From positions 12,511,011 through 12,575,010 of the forward strand of contig CM046004.1 of the NCBI GenBank assembly GCA_025175895.1: a DNA stretch of 64,000 nucleotides. Direction: 5' to 3'. Below the pieces are notes generated by a model. It was not told the origin of the DNA and searched no databases. It was given only the letters and a program-made list of their open reading frames with translations. Positions 45,801 to 52,670 of this stretch are shown piece after piece. A program made the position numbers and the translations under genes. The DNA is from Wurfbainia villosa (lineage: Eukaryota; Streptophyta; Magnoliopsida; Zingiberales; Zingiberaceae). Every line of letters begins with the position of its first letter. Position 1 is the first letter of the stretch.

Positions 45801-48475
45801 AACTTTGGGAATCTCGTTCTGGTTGGAACAAAAGACTGTTGAAAAGTCTCTACTACGTGACGTGGAAACATGGGGATCAATTTCCTGATGAGATAGAGAA
45901 GCTATGGAGCACAGTTGCTTGCAATAACAGGAACATTGTTCCAGTCCTTGACTTTTTGATCACTAAAGGGATTGAAGATTGTGATTCTAATACATCAGCA
46001 GAGATAACAGGAGCATTTGCTACATATTTTTCAGTAGCCAAACGTGTTAGTTTATATCTAGCACGTATCTGTCCACAGCAAACAATTGATCACTTGGTAT
46101 GCGAGTTGTCACAGAGAATGCTGGAGGAGATTGAGGAACCAGTTAGGCCTATCAAGGGTGACCCTATGGCAAACTTTATTTTGGAGTTCTCTCAAGGACC
46201 TGCAACTGCTGCTCAGGTTGCAACAATTGCTGACAGTCAACCTCATATGTCCCCATTGCTTGTTCGAGGCTCCCTTGATGGCCCACTTAAAAATGCGAGT
46301 GGTAATTTGAGCTGGCGGACTTCAGGAATAACAGGCCGTAGTATCTCAGGCCCATTGAGCCCAATGCATCCTGAAGGTAACATGGTTCCTCCTACCACTG
46401 GTAGATCAGGGCAGCTCCTTCCTGCACTTATGAACATTTCAGGCATGAGCTTGTCAGGGCCATTGATGAATATTCGAGGCTCAACTGGCAACTTGAGAAG
46501 TCGCCATGTATCTCGTGATAGTGCAGATTGTCTGATTGATACACCAAATTCTGGTGAGGATATATTGCATCCTGGTAGTATAATTCAAGGGATTAATGCC
46601 AGCGAGCTCCAATCAGCATTGCAAGGACATCAACAGCATTTACTTTCCCGAGCAGACATAGCATTGATATTGCTTGCTGAAATTGGCTATGAAAACGATG
46701 AAGATTTTCGTGAACATTTGCCTTTGCTCTTCCATGTTACCTGTGTTTCCATGGATAGCTCAGAAGACATAGTTCTCTTGCATTCTCAACATCTTCTTGT
46801 CAACTTACTTTATTCACTTGCTGGAAGACACCTAGAACTATATGAGGTTGATATCAGCGACGGAGAGAATAAGCAGAAAGTGTTTAGCCTAATAAAGTAC
46901 ATACAGTCCAAGCGTGGCAGCATGATGTGGGAGAATGAGGATCCAACTCTTGTGAGAACTGATCTCCCCAGTACTGCACTGCTTTCGGCACTTGTCTTGA
47001 GCATGGTGGATGCTATTTTTTTCCAGGGTGATCTACGAGAAACATGGGGTGCAGAAGCACTCAAGTGGGCAACTGAATGCACATCTAGACATCTTGCATG
47101 TCGTTCACACCAGATATATAGGGCTCTACGGCCTAGTGTGAAAAGTGAGAATTGTGTGATACTTCTCCGTTGCCTTCACAGGTGCTTGGGTAATCCTGTT
47201 CCAGTTGTTCTTGGGTTTGCAATGGAAATTCTCTTGACACTGCAGGTAATGGTGGAAAACATGGAGCCAGAGAAGGTTATTCTCTATCCACAACTTTTCT
47301 GGGGCTGTGTTGCTATGATGCACACAGACTTCGTGTACATCTACAGCCAGGTGCTCGAGCTGTTTTCCCGTGTAATTGATAGGTTGTCCTTCCGTGATCA
47401 GACAACTGAGAATGTACTATTGTCCAGCATGCCACGTGACGAGTTTGACACCTACAGTTGTGACACAGCAGAGCTTCACAGCTTGGAAACAAGATCTGGC
47501 CGAGAATCTTTGCCATCTGAGAGCGGGAAAGTCCCAGCATTTGAAGGTGTACAGCCTCTTGTGCTGAAGGGACTTATGTCCACTGTGAGTCATGATTCGG
47601 CAATCGAGGTGCTATCTCGAATGACTGTTCCTTTCTGTGACTCCATATTTGGGAGCCAGGAGACACGACTTTTGATGCACATCACAGGTTTACTGCCCTG
47701 GCTCGCCTTGCAGCTAACCAAGGATCCAGTTTCCACTGATTCAGTTTCACCTCTTCAACATCAGTACCAGAAGGCTTGCTCTGTTGCTTCTAATGTTTCC
47801 TTCTGGTGTCGTGCAAAAGCATTAGATGATCTTGCTGAATTGTTTTTAGCTTATTCTCGTGGTGAAATAATTTCCACTGACGATCTATTTGCTCGTGTGT
47901 CTCCGCTTATCTGTTCTGCGTGGTTCCCCAAACACTCATCTTTAGCATTTGGTCATTTGCTAAGGTTACTTGAGAAGGGCCCGTTGGCGTATCAGCGAGT
48001 GGTATTATTGATGCTCAAAGCATTTTTGCAGCAGACACCCATGGATGCAGCCCAAAGTCCACATGTTTATGCTGTGGTGTCTCAACTTGTTGAGAGTACA
48101 CTGTGTTGGGAGGCACTTGGTGTTCTGGAAGCTCTTTTGCAGAGTTGTAGTAGCATTGGTGGTGGATACACGGATGATCTGGTGTTTAACGAAAATGGTT
48201 ATGGTGCAAGCGAGAGAATCTTGCAAGGTATTCTGGTGCCTCAGAGCTCGTTCAAGGCTCGAAGTGGACCTCTTCAATATTTAGCAGGATCTGCATTTGG
48301 CCTTGCATTTGCAGCTCAAGGTGCTGCAGGTGCAGCAGATGGTAGTTCGTCAGCTAGAGAGACAGCACTTCAGAATACTCGCTTGCTTCTTGGTCGTGTG
48401 CTTGACAATTGTGCGCTTGGTAAGAAGAGGGATCACAAGCGCCTAGTTCCCTTTGTTGTCAATGTTGGAACTTAA
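3838..48475 (+). CDS. FRY: FURRY/MOR2-like ARM-repeat morphogenesis scaffold, 17 coding exons
   Basis: Plant homolog of Furry/Tao3/MOR2-PAG1, a very large HEAT/ARM-like scaffold. In fungi and animals it works with NDR kinases and Mob in polarised growth; a matching plant role is inferred. Exons: 3838-3933, 4464-4582, 6253-6298, 7106-7178, 7265-7322, 9494-9589, 27560-27677, 30175-30441, 31620-31721, 31872-32229, 33143-33256, 36918-37546, 37813-38006, 38376-38592, 39335-39454, 40443-41201, 45371-48475. All phases agree and the exons join into 6,471 nt (2,156 aa plus TAA), close to the Arabidopsis protein as I remember it. Landmarks: N-terminus MNAGSAAKLIVEALLQRFLP; IPYLIEEVGRSDKITEIIPQ in exon 12; PDSYQQFQYKLSSKLAKDHP and VENMEPEKVILYPQLFWGC in the 1,034-codon last exon. 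The first Met begins the conserved N-terminus. All introns are GT-AG except intron 6 (GC-AG). No stop or frameshift was found. Splicing is predicted from frame and homology; no transcript was seen. Confidence 0.93.
8749..8877. repeat. 65-bp GC-rich tandem pair
   Basis: Two adjacent units of about 65 bp share ccacatctagtggc, ggaggttgcct and gtggccgcatcc. A third, partial and diverged unit follows (to about 8910). They lie in intron 5 just upstream of a SINE. The GC content is far above that of the surrounding intron, so this is inserted material of unknown origin. Confidence 0.6.
9010..9169 (+). mobile_element. Au-type SINE in intron 5
   Basis: The tRNA-derived head is ggggagtcttggcgcaatgg. 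It has a B-box-like ggatttgaatcctg, then the family body with ctccgggaccccgtatagcg and ggagcttcgtgtatcagact, and ends in T-rich sequence. This pattern matches the widespread angiosperm Au SINE as I know it. The target duplication is not clear. Confidence 0.8.
9910..10280 (-). repeat. Left LTR of the outer element
   Basis: Shares ordered blocks with 26207-26578, including gtaggaatctaccgcat, gcctaagttaggt, aatgaaatgatgaaggagga and gatatttatagag/agcatactct. It would be the 3-prime LTR if the element is read on the minus strand. Confidence 0.8.
10369..12406 (-). mobile_element. Internally deleted LTR retrotransposon, Gypsy-like
   Basis: The LTRs are 10369 to about 10971 and 11791-12406 (roughly 600 and 616 bp) and closely similar throughout. 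The flanks are cctttt on both sides (10363-10368 and 12407-12412), supporting one insertion event. The primer site on the minus strand (11775-11790) reads TGGTATCAGAGC right after the 5-prime LTR. The interior is only about 0.8 kb. It starts with a gag-like frame (MKGRRGHGYDHN, then IEEIASQDQITHELINLRGK), passes through a Glu/Asp-rich stretch (about 11290-11460), and reaches a short tail near the 3-prime LTR. Protease, reverse transcriptase and integrase are missing, so it could only move with help from another element. The Gypsy assignment rests on the gag-like start and is uncertain. Confidence 0.75.
11790..12406 (-). repeat. 5-prime LTR of the deleted element
   Basis: The plus-strand sequence from tgacataggcggggtagcgg to atgcacttgcatcaca matches 10369-10971 block for block (e.g. 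gaaaccaaaataaactttat). It lies next to the tRNA-Met-type primer site. Confidence 0.8.
12543..14002 (-). repeat. 3-prime LTR of the gag-only element
   Basis: Matches 17562-19115 across its length, including gaatagcgtttcgtacgtcg, ataacgatcgtgtgcttgct and gatataacgtggttcgga. At its outer (higher-coordinate) end the terminal module is degenerate compared with the other LTR, so the edge at 14002 is placed by the adjacent purine tract. Confidence 0.75.
15761..17488 (-). pseudogene. Copia-like gag with two zinc knuckles, broken
   Basis: Nucleocapsid/capsid-type polyprotein of the element at 12543-19115. It starts MDHQEKLG, then hits stops in the first 30 codons (one at a likely Trp or Gln). It continues with METFLMIDIEDWFIIVEGFE and a Glu/Lys-rich stretch. 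Two CX2CX4HX4C knuckles follow: CFKCTEPRHYKSKC (about 16773-16820) and CFKCHQREHYRSQC (about 16636-16683). The C-terminal part is basic and ends EYLVNPRSSNRFWVPKSV. Several in-frame stops show that it is not expressed as one protein. No pol domain follows, so the frame ends where protease should begin. Confidence 0.75.
17562..19115 (-). repeat. 5-prime LTR of the gag-only element
   Basis: 1.55-kb LTR. It contains three internal repeat types: an 88-bp duplicated head at the outer end (unit ends at 19115 and 19027), an array of units containing cttggacttt (about 18640-18910), and several GTCGA-type motifs (about 18070-18480). The same modules appear in the LTRs at 58458 and 63244. Confidence 0.8.
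19121..19945. repeat. 67-bp tandem repeats forming 133-bp dimers
   Basis: Alternating half-units contain gagaactcgatctgcgacta..gagagtgtaacga and gaagagtactcg..gcgagtgtcacgaa. The phrase tccgagagggcaatgg returns about every 133 bases (19287, 19729, 19862), with some deleted units. It adjoins the gag-only element and belongs to the interior of the outer element. Confidence 0.75.
19946..21975. repeat. About 40 copies of a 50-bp minisatellite
   Basis: The monomer carries gagagaataataaactcgat, then ctcgaatac and ggagtcgggga, repeating every 49-51 bases with scattered point changes and small indels. It shares the actcgatc..gcgact..gagtcgggaga core with the 67-bp array just upstream, so the two arrays are related. 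Short open frames on both strands reflect the roughly 51-base (17-codon) period and are not genes. Such arrays near the 3-prime end are known in some plant Gypsy lineages. Confidence 0.85.
21976..23590. other. AT-rich interior, no gene recognised
   Basis: This stretch lies between the minisatellite and the coding-like fragment. It is AT-rich with no long open frame and looks like a decayed LTR or untranslated retroelement sequence, but no matching second copy is in the window. Nothing more specific can be supported. Confidence 0.4.
23591..25470 (+). pseudogene. Coding-like fragments of unknown protein, possibly captured host sequence
   Basis: Several plus-strand stretches have protein-like composition and are unlike retroelement domains. 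One is open from about 23591 to 24003 and includes EGSNMETFDDPMLKSEEITK. A second, 24148-24465, is built on four 21-residue repeats. Further pieces include VLVYNEEALDEHLHLEESDD (near 24770-24950). Between them are stops and non-coding gaps, so no complete gene remains. The strand is opposite to the surrounding outer element. Explanations are a captured host gene fragment or an unrecognised retroelement ORF. I do not recognise the protein. Confidence 0.4.
24196..24459 (+). repeat. 63-bp in-frame coding repeats
   Basis: The phrase gatgaagtt recurs at 24259, 24322, 24385 and 24448, exactly 63 bases apart, with an earlier, more diverged unit from 24196. Each unit translates as a 21-residue module of the type DEVSDDKANQANIVPKDFAHY. 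The two middle units differ at very few positions. The constant multiple of three and the few substitutions suggest the repeat grew while the frame was still coding. Confidence 0.8.
25729..26172 (-). pseudogene. Possible gag start of the outer Gypsy-like element
   Basis: A minus-strand frame begins just inside the likely primer site of the right LTR. It has a charged N-terminal part (VAKVQHVEEIVREVGPIL, then serine- and proline-rich sequence). It opens with TTG, not ATG. The position fits gag, but no capsid motif or zinc knuckle is visible, so this rests mainly on location. Confidence 0.3.
26207..26578 (-). repeat. Right LTR of the outer element
   Basis: Partner of 9910-10280. It starts tgatgtagtaggaatctacc, ends cacggtatca, and is followed by gtacc. 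It would be the 5-prime LTR on the minus strand. Confidence 0.8.
27893..28770 (-). pseudogene. Copia pol fragment: protease, GAG-pre-integrase, integrase core
   Basis: Minus-strand reading frame. It starts around the retropepsin active site (WVLDSGATDHITG, near 28690). It then gives VPGAPFNLLSISQLTRSLDC, the GAG-pre-integrase His/Cys pattern (HAQLGHPS...CESCQLGKHVRSSF), and the integrase core (HSDIWGPSRV with its first catalytic Asp, FIDDFSRCTWLYLM, LQSDNARE with the second Asp). It stops right after this, inside what was once the 3-prime LTR; the third catalytic residue (Glu) is missing. It cannot encode a working polyprotein. Confidence 0.9.
28871..29680 (-). other. GC-rich region where Copia gag should be
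   Basis: Lies between the primer site and protease. It is strongly GC- and CpG-rich, unlike the rest of the element and the intron, and contains short repeats: a 39-bp unit repeated at 28963, 29002 and (partly) 29041; a stretch of about 45 bp duplicated at about 29148 and 29343; and repeated cgcgcgaggaagagaaa. No gag capsid or zinc knuckle is readable. On the plus strand, position 29421 opens a short frame beginning MDLAAAVVALLLCFGVAG, which looks like a signal peptide but may be chance. Confidence 0.55.
29693..29888 (-). repeat. 5-prime LTR of the deleted Copia element
   Basis: 196-bp LTR. On the minus strand it runs TGTTAGAATATTG ... GAAATAACA and contains a TATAAATAG promoter-like motif (about 29748). 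It abuts the primer-binding site. Confidence 0.85.
32381..32532 (+). mobile_element. Au-type SINE in intron 10
   Basis: It has the head ggggagttttggcacaatgg, a degenerate B box (gagttcaagtcacg) and the family body through gaagcttcgtgcactg. It is flanked by the 12-bp duplication tttgcaaaacaa (32366-32377 and 32533-32544). It is more diverged than the copy in intron 5. Confidence 0.85.
35747..35949 (+). mobile_element. tRNA-derived SINE, second family, intron 11
   Basis: 203-bp insertion between perfect 21-bp direct repeats (35726-35746 and 35950-35970). A strong B-box sequence, ggttcgattcc (35777-35787), marks RNA polymerase III origin. The 3-prime half carries ccgtgatttacctccctc and gggacgggtggtaggggg, shared with the copy in intron 15. 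The long target duplication implies LINE-driven insertion. Confidence 0.88.
39762..39868 (+). mobile_element. 5-prime truncated SINE of the second family, intron 15
   Basis: 107-bp insertion between perfect 17-bp direct repeats (39745-39761 and 39869-39885). It contains only the 3-prime half of the family at 35747-35949 (ccgtgatttacctccctc, then a diverged gggac..ggcggagga). The tRNA head is absent, as expected for incomplete reverse transcription. Confidence 0.88.
42130..45057 (+). mobile_element. RTE-type LINE, decayed, intron 16
   Basis: A non-LTR retrotransposon of about 2.9 kb on the same strand as the host gene. It ends in a TTG microsatellite (attgttgttgttgt, 45042-45055), a typical RTE tail. 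Coding order fits: an apurinic-type endonuclease start near 42215, a linker, reverse transcriptase, and a C-terminal region with MLRWICGNTKIDKIRNE. No target duplication was resolved. The left edge is approximate. Confidence 0.85.
42215..44790 (+). pseudogene. LINE endonuclease/reverse transcriptase pseudogene
   Basis: The endonuclease fragment (42215-42518) reads ISILYVQETKWVGEK, a typical active-site region. Farther on, ISELEKALNDMQNRKAIGQD (about 43590-43650) is the pre-RT/RT start. The catalytic FADDIIL motif lies in 44221-44481 (MLFADDIILIDE). Many stops and frameshifts separate these pieces, so the enzyme is dead. Confidence 0.85.
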
Positions 48476-48960
48476 AGATATGATGCTGGCAATGTCAACA
48501 ACTGTATATATAATATTCTCATAATCCACGAGATGGATGATAGTGATGTTGAATCATCATTTTCTTGAATGCCCAGCAAGTGAAATTAAGGAGCATCATC
48601 CTGCCATGCAAATTTTGCTCACATTTGAGAACTTGAACTGCCAACCTGTAATGTGCTCCCTACACACTGAATGCCGCTTGTCGACCCAACTTAAAGCTTG
48701 ACATTTGCTCATTGAAGTGTGGATGATGCAGGGCATATTGACTCAGAATCCATTCTATTATTAATCCTTTCTTCCAATTCCAGCATCTCACTGTCGCTAG
48801 CAAGCATCAGCAGGCCCCTTCCTTTCCTAGTTACTGAATTTGTAATTGTTTCTGTTATCCTAATGTCTACATGACCTGCTGCAGTTCTGCAATTTGGTAC
48901 CTTGTTGCAAACGTACGCGTTGAAAAATGGCTCCAGTTCATGATTTGTACCGTAAAAGCT
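48476..48960 (+). other. 3-prime flank / probable UTR of the FURRY-like gene
   Basis: Sequence after the TAA stop has no open frame and resembles a plant 3-prime untranslated region (T-rich, with ttgtaattgttt near 48840). No canonical AATAAA was found, which is common in plants. The cleavage site cannot be placed. Confidence 0.4.
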
Positions 48961-49001
48961 GCATGGGAAAGAGAAGCTCGGAAGACCACGTTCTAATCAG
49001 G

Positions 49002-49199
49002 TCAGCATCTACTTACCCAGTCCAATCCACGGGTTTTATTTTTTTTACTTGTATAGATTTTAGAACATCGTAAATGTAATATGATGTCATCCTTCCAACG
49101 ATCTCGTGCTTTGCTAGATTTATTGAATACTTTAATCTCTTTTGGAATATGATCAATATGAACTATTGTCTTCAACAAATTTTTGTATAAAATTTTCAT
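49002..49199 (-). other. 65-codon open frame, unrecognised
   Basis: A minus-strand frame with an ATG start and composition typical of protein (KARDRWKDDIILHLRCSKIY). I do not recognise a family. Its proximity to the knuckle-bearing remnant at 49660-50124 suggests both could be pieces of one old element, but this is only positional. Confidence 0.25.
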
Positions 49200-49493
49200 T
49201 GCATCTTAGAGATACCCAAAACGCCGTCAAATTACACAGGGTCCAAGAGTAACTGGACTAGCATCTCAGACTTGCAAAAACTTTGCACAGCCTTCTAAGT
49301 AGCAAACCAGCTGCTCCTGGACAATGGTGCAGCAGCGACAGAATGCCCATTTAATTTTTTTAGGTATCTTTAATTTGATTTTCAGTTGCTGTGTATCTAT
49401 ATATATATATTTTTAAATGAGACATTAAATTTTAGAATATTGGACTGTTGAGTCGTCGTATTTTTCGATTTATTTTGACAGATAGTGAACATT

Positions 49494-49562
49494 TTTTGTG
49501 AGGTTAGATCAATCTTTTTCAGGATTAATTAGATCGAAGATCTAACAACTGTAAAAAAAATT
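49494..49562 (+). repeat. 3-prime tail fragment of the SINE-like family
   Basis: Resembles the end of the repeat at 541-834 (gttagatcaatc, ttcaggattaattagatcgaagatctaac, then tgtaaaaaaaatt). The head is absent. Confidence 0.5.
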
Positions 49563-49659
49563 CAGCTAAATAAAATCTCCAATGAAAACCTTCACATTAT
49601 AAATTCGAATAGTGAATATCCAAGCACGTGTAAATGTGAATTTGTCACGAGGACCCTCC

Positions 49660-50124
49660 CATCACTAAACATAGCAGTCCGAAGTATGAGTCTAGTCGAC
49701 GGCACTGTAATTTCTGAGTTTCAAAGGACAAGTGCATTGAAGTTTCGGTCCTTTGAGAAGAGCAAAAGTTCAGAAACTATCTATCCCTCAACTGAGACAA
49801 CATCAAAATCTTCTGGTAACTCGAGTTCGCCAAGCATTGCGATCCTCTCCTTGTTACCCACTTTATTCATGCATTCATGAGCAAAATGACCTTCTTCACC
49901 ACAAATAAAAAGAGAGCTTACGAGTCATCCTTTTGTGGTACCTTGACTTGTAACCCTAGAACTCTGGTTAAGGGGAGGGAAAGGATCAAGTTCGTAACCA
50001 TGGGAATGAATATCGTAAACTCATCGAGAAAATCCCATGTGAAGTTCACTGCCGGTTGATAAAATAGGTGTCTCCAATTAGAAGTGTTCCCAAGTGATGA
50101 ACGAGCTAGCATAATGAGTCGCAT
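49660..50124 (-). pseudogene. Remnant with zinc-knuckle-like motif, retroelement or endogenous pararetrovirus
   Basis: On the minus strand around 49860-49915 a short frame has CGEEGHFAHEC, the C-terminal three-quarters of a CX2CX4HX4C knuckle; the first Cys is not in place. Basic residues lie just upstream in another frame, and an acidic stretch (LPEDFDVVSVEG) follows. That arrangement is known from coat proteins of plant pararetroviruses and from some gag proteins. Stops and frame breaks run through it. No reverse transcriptase was found nearby. This is an inactive fossil if the call is right. Confidence 0.35.
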
Positions 50125-52670
50125 GAAATAGGATGATAAAAGGACCTTTCGCTTGCTTATGTGCCAGGCATCTTAGAATGACATGCTGCTTATTTTCATT
50201 ACAACATCAAAGCGAGTGTGTGAGTAAATTCTTTAACCCCCCTCCCATCAACCATTTTCGACTCGCTTCGCTGAGGAAGAATGTTGCAACTCTACCCAAG
50301 GCGTGGGGATTTGCGATACACAACCACCACCATCTGCGCATAGAAGGGAACAGATATATCTCGAATTCACAGCGCCTGCCGGACCCACCCGATCCAGCCA
50401 CTTGACCGACTGAACTCAATCCCAAGATCACATACTTATCGAAGGGAAAAGCTGTAAATGAGATCCTATGTTGCAAAAGGTCAAGCAATTAAAGCAAGCA
50501 GTACATGGACCACGTGCATAATTAAAGAAGAAAAAGGATGCGAATGAGATCATGTATCGTAAGAAACGAGAACATTCATTTGAAGGACCTCACTCACAAC
50601 ATTTTATAATTTCTCTCTTTTCGGTAAGGATTCCCATCCAAATTCAGAGAAAAATAACATATATACGAGGGCACTCATTAAATCAAGAATACATGATGAC
50701 CAGAGGCGTCAAAAAGGCAAAGTCTAATTTCCATGTGATGGCTCTGGCTGAATGACTCACTAGGCCTCCATTGATGTCCCTGGGTTCTGAGCTCCCAAAG
50801 CTGAGTTAGTTCCAATATGATTCTGGAAAAAAACCGCCACATCCACGCAGAGTCACGGATTAGACCACCATTGATATTTATTATTTACTTTGAATATTGA
50901 TTATAATCTATCTACCGCATCATTGATATTTAAATAGGCACCATGCATGCTTACCGCGTAGAAATAGTATTAAAATCTATCTACTTCCATTAAATACAAT
51001 ATTTAAATAAAGTAGACAGGATTATATTTTAGCTCATTCGAAGAAGATCACAGTCCTTTTTAATCTGCATATTTATGTTCCACTGACATGCATGCACATC
51101 ATAGATGATCTACGTATTTATATTCCTACTTAAGAATTCCGATTACCAAACAACTGTCTGTGAACATTTGACTTCTTCGATGCTAACTTATAATTAATTA
51201 GTGTTTAGATTAGCAGTGTGTTTATTTTGTATAAATTGAATTAAAGTCTAGCTAGCTGCTTCCTTTAAATATGGTTTATCAAAATAGACAACTACATCCT
51301 AAGTCCTAACAACATAATCATACCTCAATCTGAAAGAAGAAGATTTAACTCAGATATTATAATTCTTATCATATTGTAAGAACTTAACAAAAAGGATCAA
51401 TTCATGTCGAACATAACCTTCAACAACAACTAAGGGTCTAAACAAATAACAACAATATTATTTGATTTTTTTTCTATCCATATTTATTAAAAGAGATTTA
51501 ATTTTATTGTTCTGAATGAGTGCCACTCGAGATCATGCAACGAACAAAATGTATACGGATCGAAACACGGATAAATATGAGACTCTCATACTCTTTACCT
51601 TTTTTGAGAACAGATGATGAACAGGATCCTCTTTCCCTCGTAACTATTTCTGCACAGGGCTTCTTTCATGGGGTGTCTCTGCAGCTGATTGTTAAAGTAT
51701 TTCTCAACCTAAGTGATGACTAAGAAACATCTACAATGCAAACATAATTGATCAAGGAAACATATACAATGTACAAAAGGAACATGTTGATCGAATACTG
51801 AATTCATTACATCGAGCTAAATAGCCTTAGTCACTGATAAATAAAATACCAAAGAAAAAAAAAAAGACACACCAATCCTGCGAAAGAAAGAAAGAAGAAA
51901 TTATCAGTTCAAAAGCTATAAGATTATAGAAGATGATTAATTAGGGAGAGGTGACTTACAAGACGAATTTTCATAGTTCTTAACTCCACTATGTCGATGA
52001 GACTGCACGGGTACTTTTTAAAGCAATATGTTTAGAAATAAAGGGTTTCTCAACACACCAACTCTAGATCAAAAGCAGGAAAGCAAATACAAATTGCATG
52101 GTAGAAATGATCAACATAGAAAATACTTGCACCTACTAGCTTTTGTTTACCAACATGGAAGACGCAAACACACTAGAAGAGTACTTCAGATGACATGAAC
52201 CTGACAAAAGAAAAGAAGACGATCATTGCAAGAACCATGTGGTTTATGTATTCCGATTATGAGAGGGAAGCGGCTTACATGGGAGAGACGAACTGCTTCA
52301 ATCCTGCAACATACTTCATAATACGTGACTAGATTAATGGACTTTGCGAAAAACACTTCTAACAATGTATAAATTCCATGACCACGACCATTTTTTTTTC
52401 TTTGAAGAACACCAAGGAAAGAGCAGCTATTCTGAACAAACAGTCTTGTAACCGAATGTAGAAGGAAGCAAATGCAAACAGCACTATAGAAATCACACCA
52501 TGCGCTGAACAGCGTTATTCACCTATACAATTAAAGCAAACACGAACTGATACTTTTATTGATACAAACCTGCAAAAAAAAGCAGAGGCTCATTGGCAAA
52601 ACTTGAGGTTATATGGAAACGAGTTAGGGAAAGTGATCGACTTGGCAGATGGAAGAATCAATCACCTTTC
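50125..52670. other. Intergenic; likely 3-prime region of the NLR gene at its right end
   Basis: No gene is recognised. From 51900 to 52665 the minus strand contains several splice-like signals (e.g. CTTGTAAGTCAC near 51960, ATGTAAGCCGC near 52275, TTTTTTTTGCAG near 52573, AAAGGTGATTG near 52665). These could mark introns in the 3-prime untranslated region of the NLR transcript. The rest is AT-rich with nothing supported. Confidence 0.3.
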
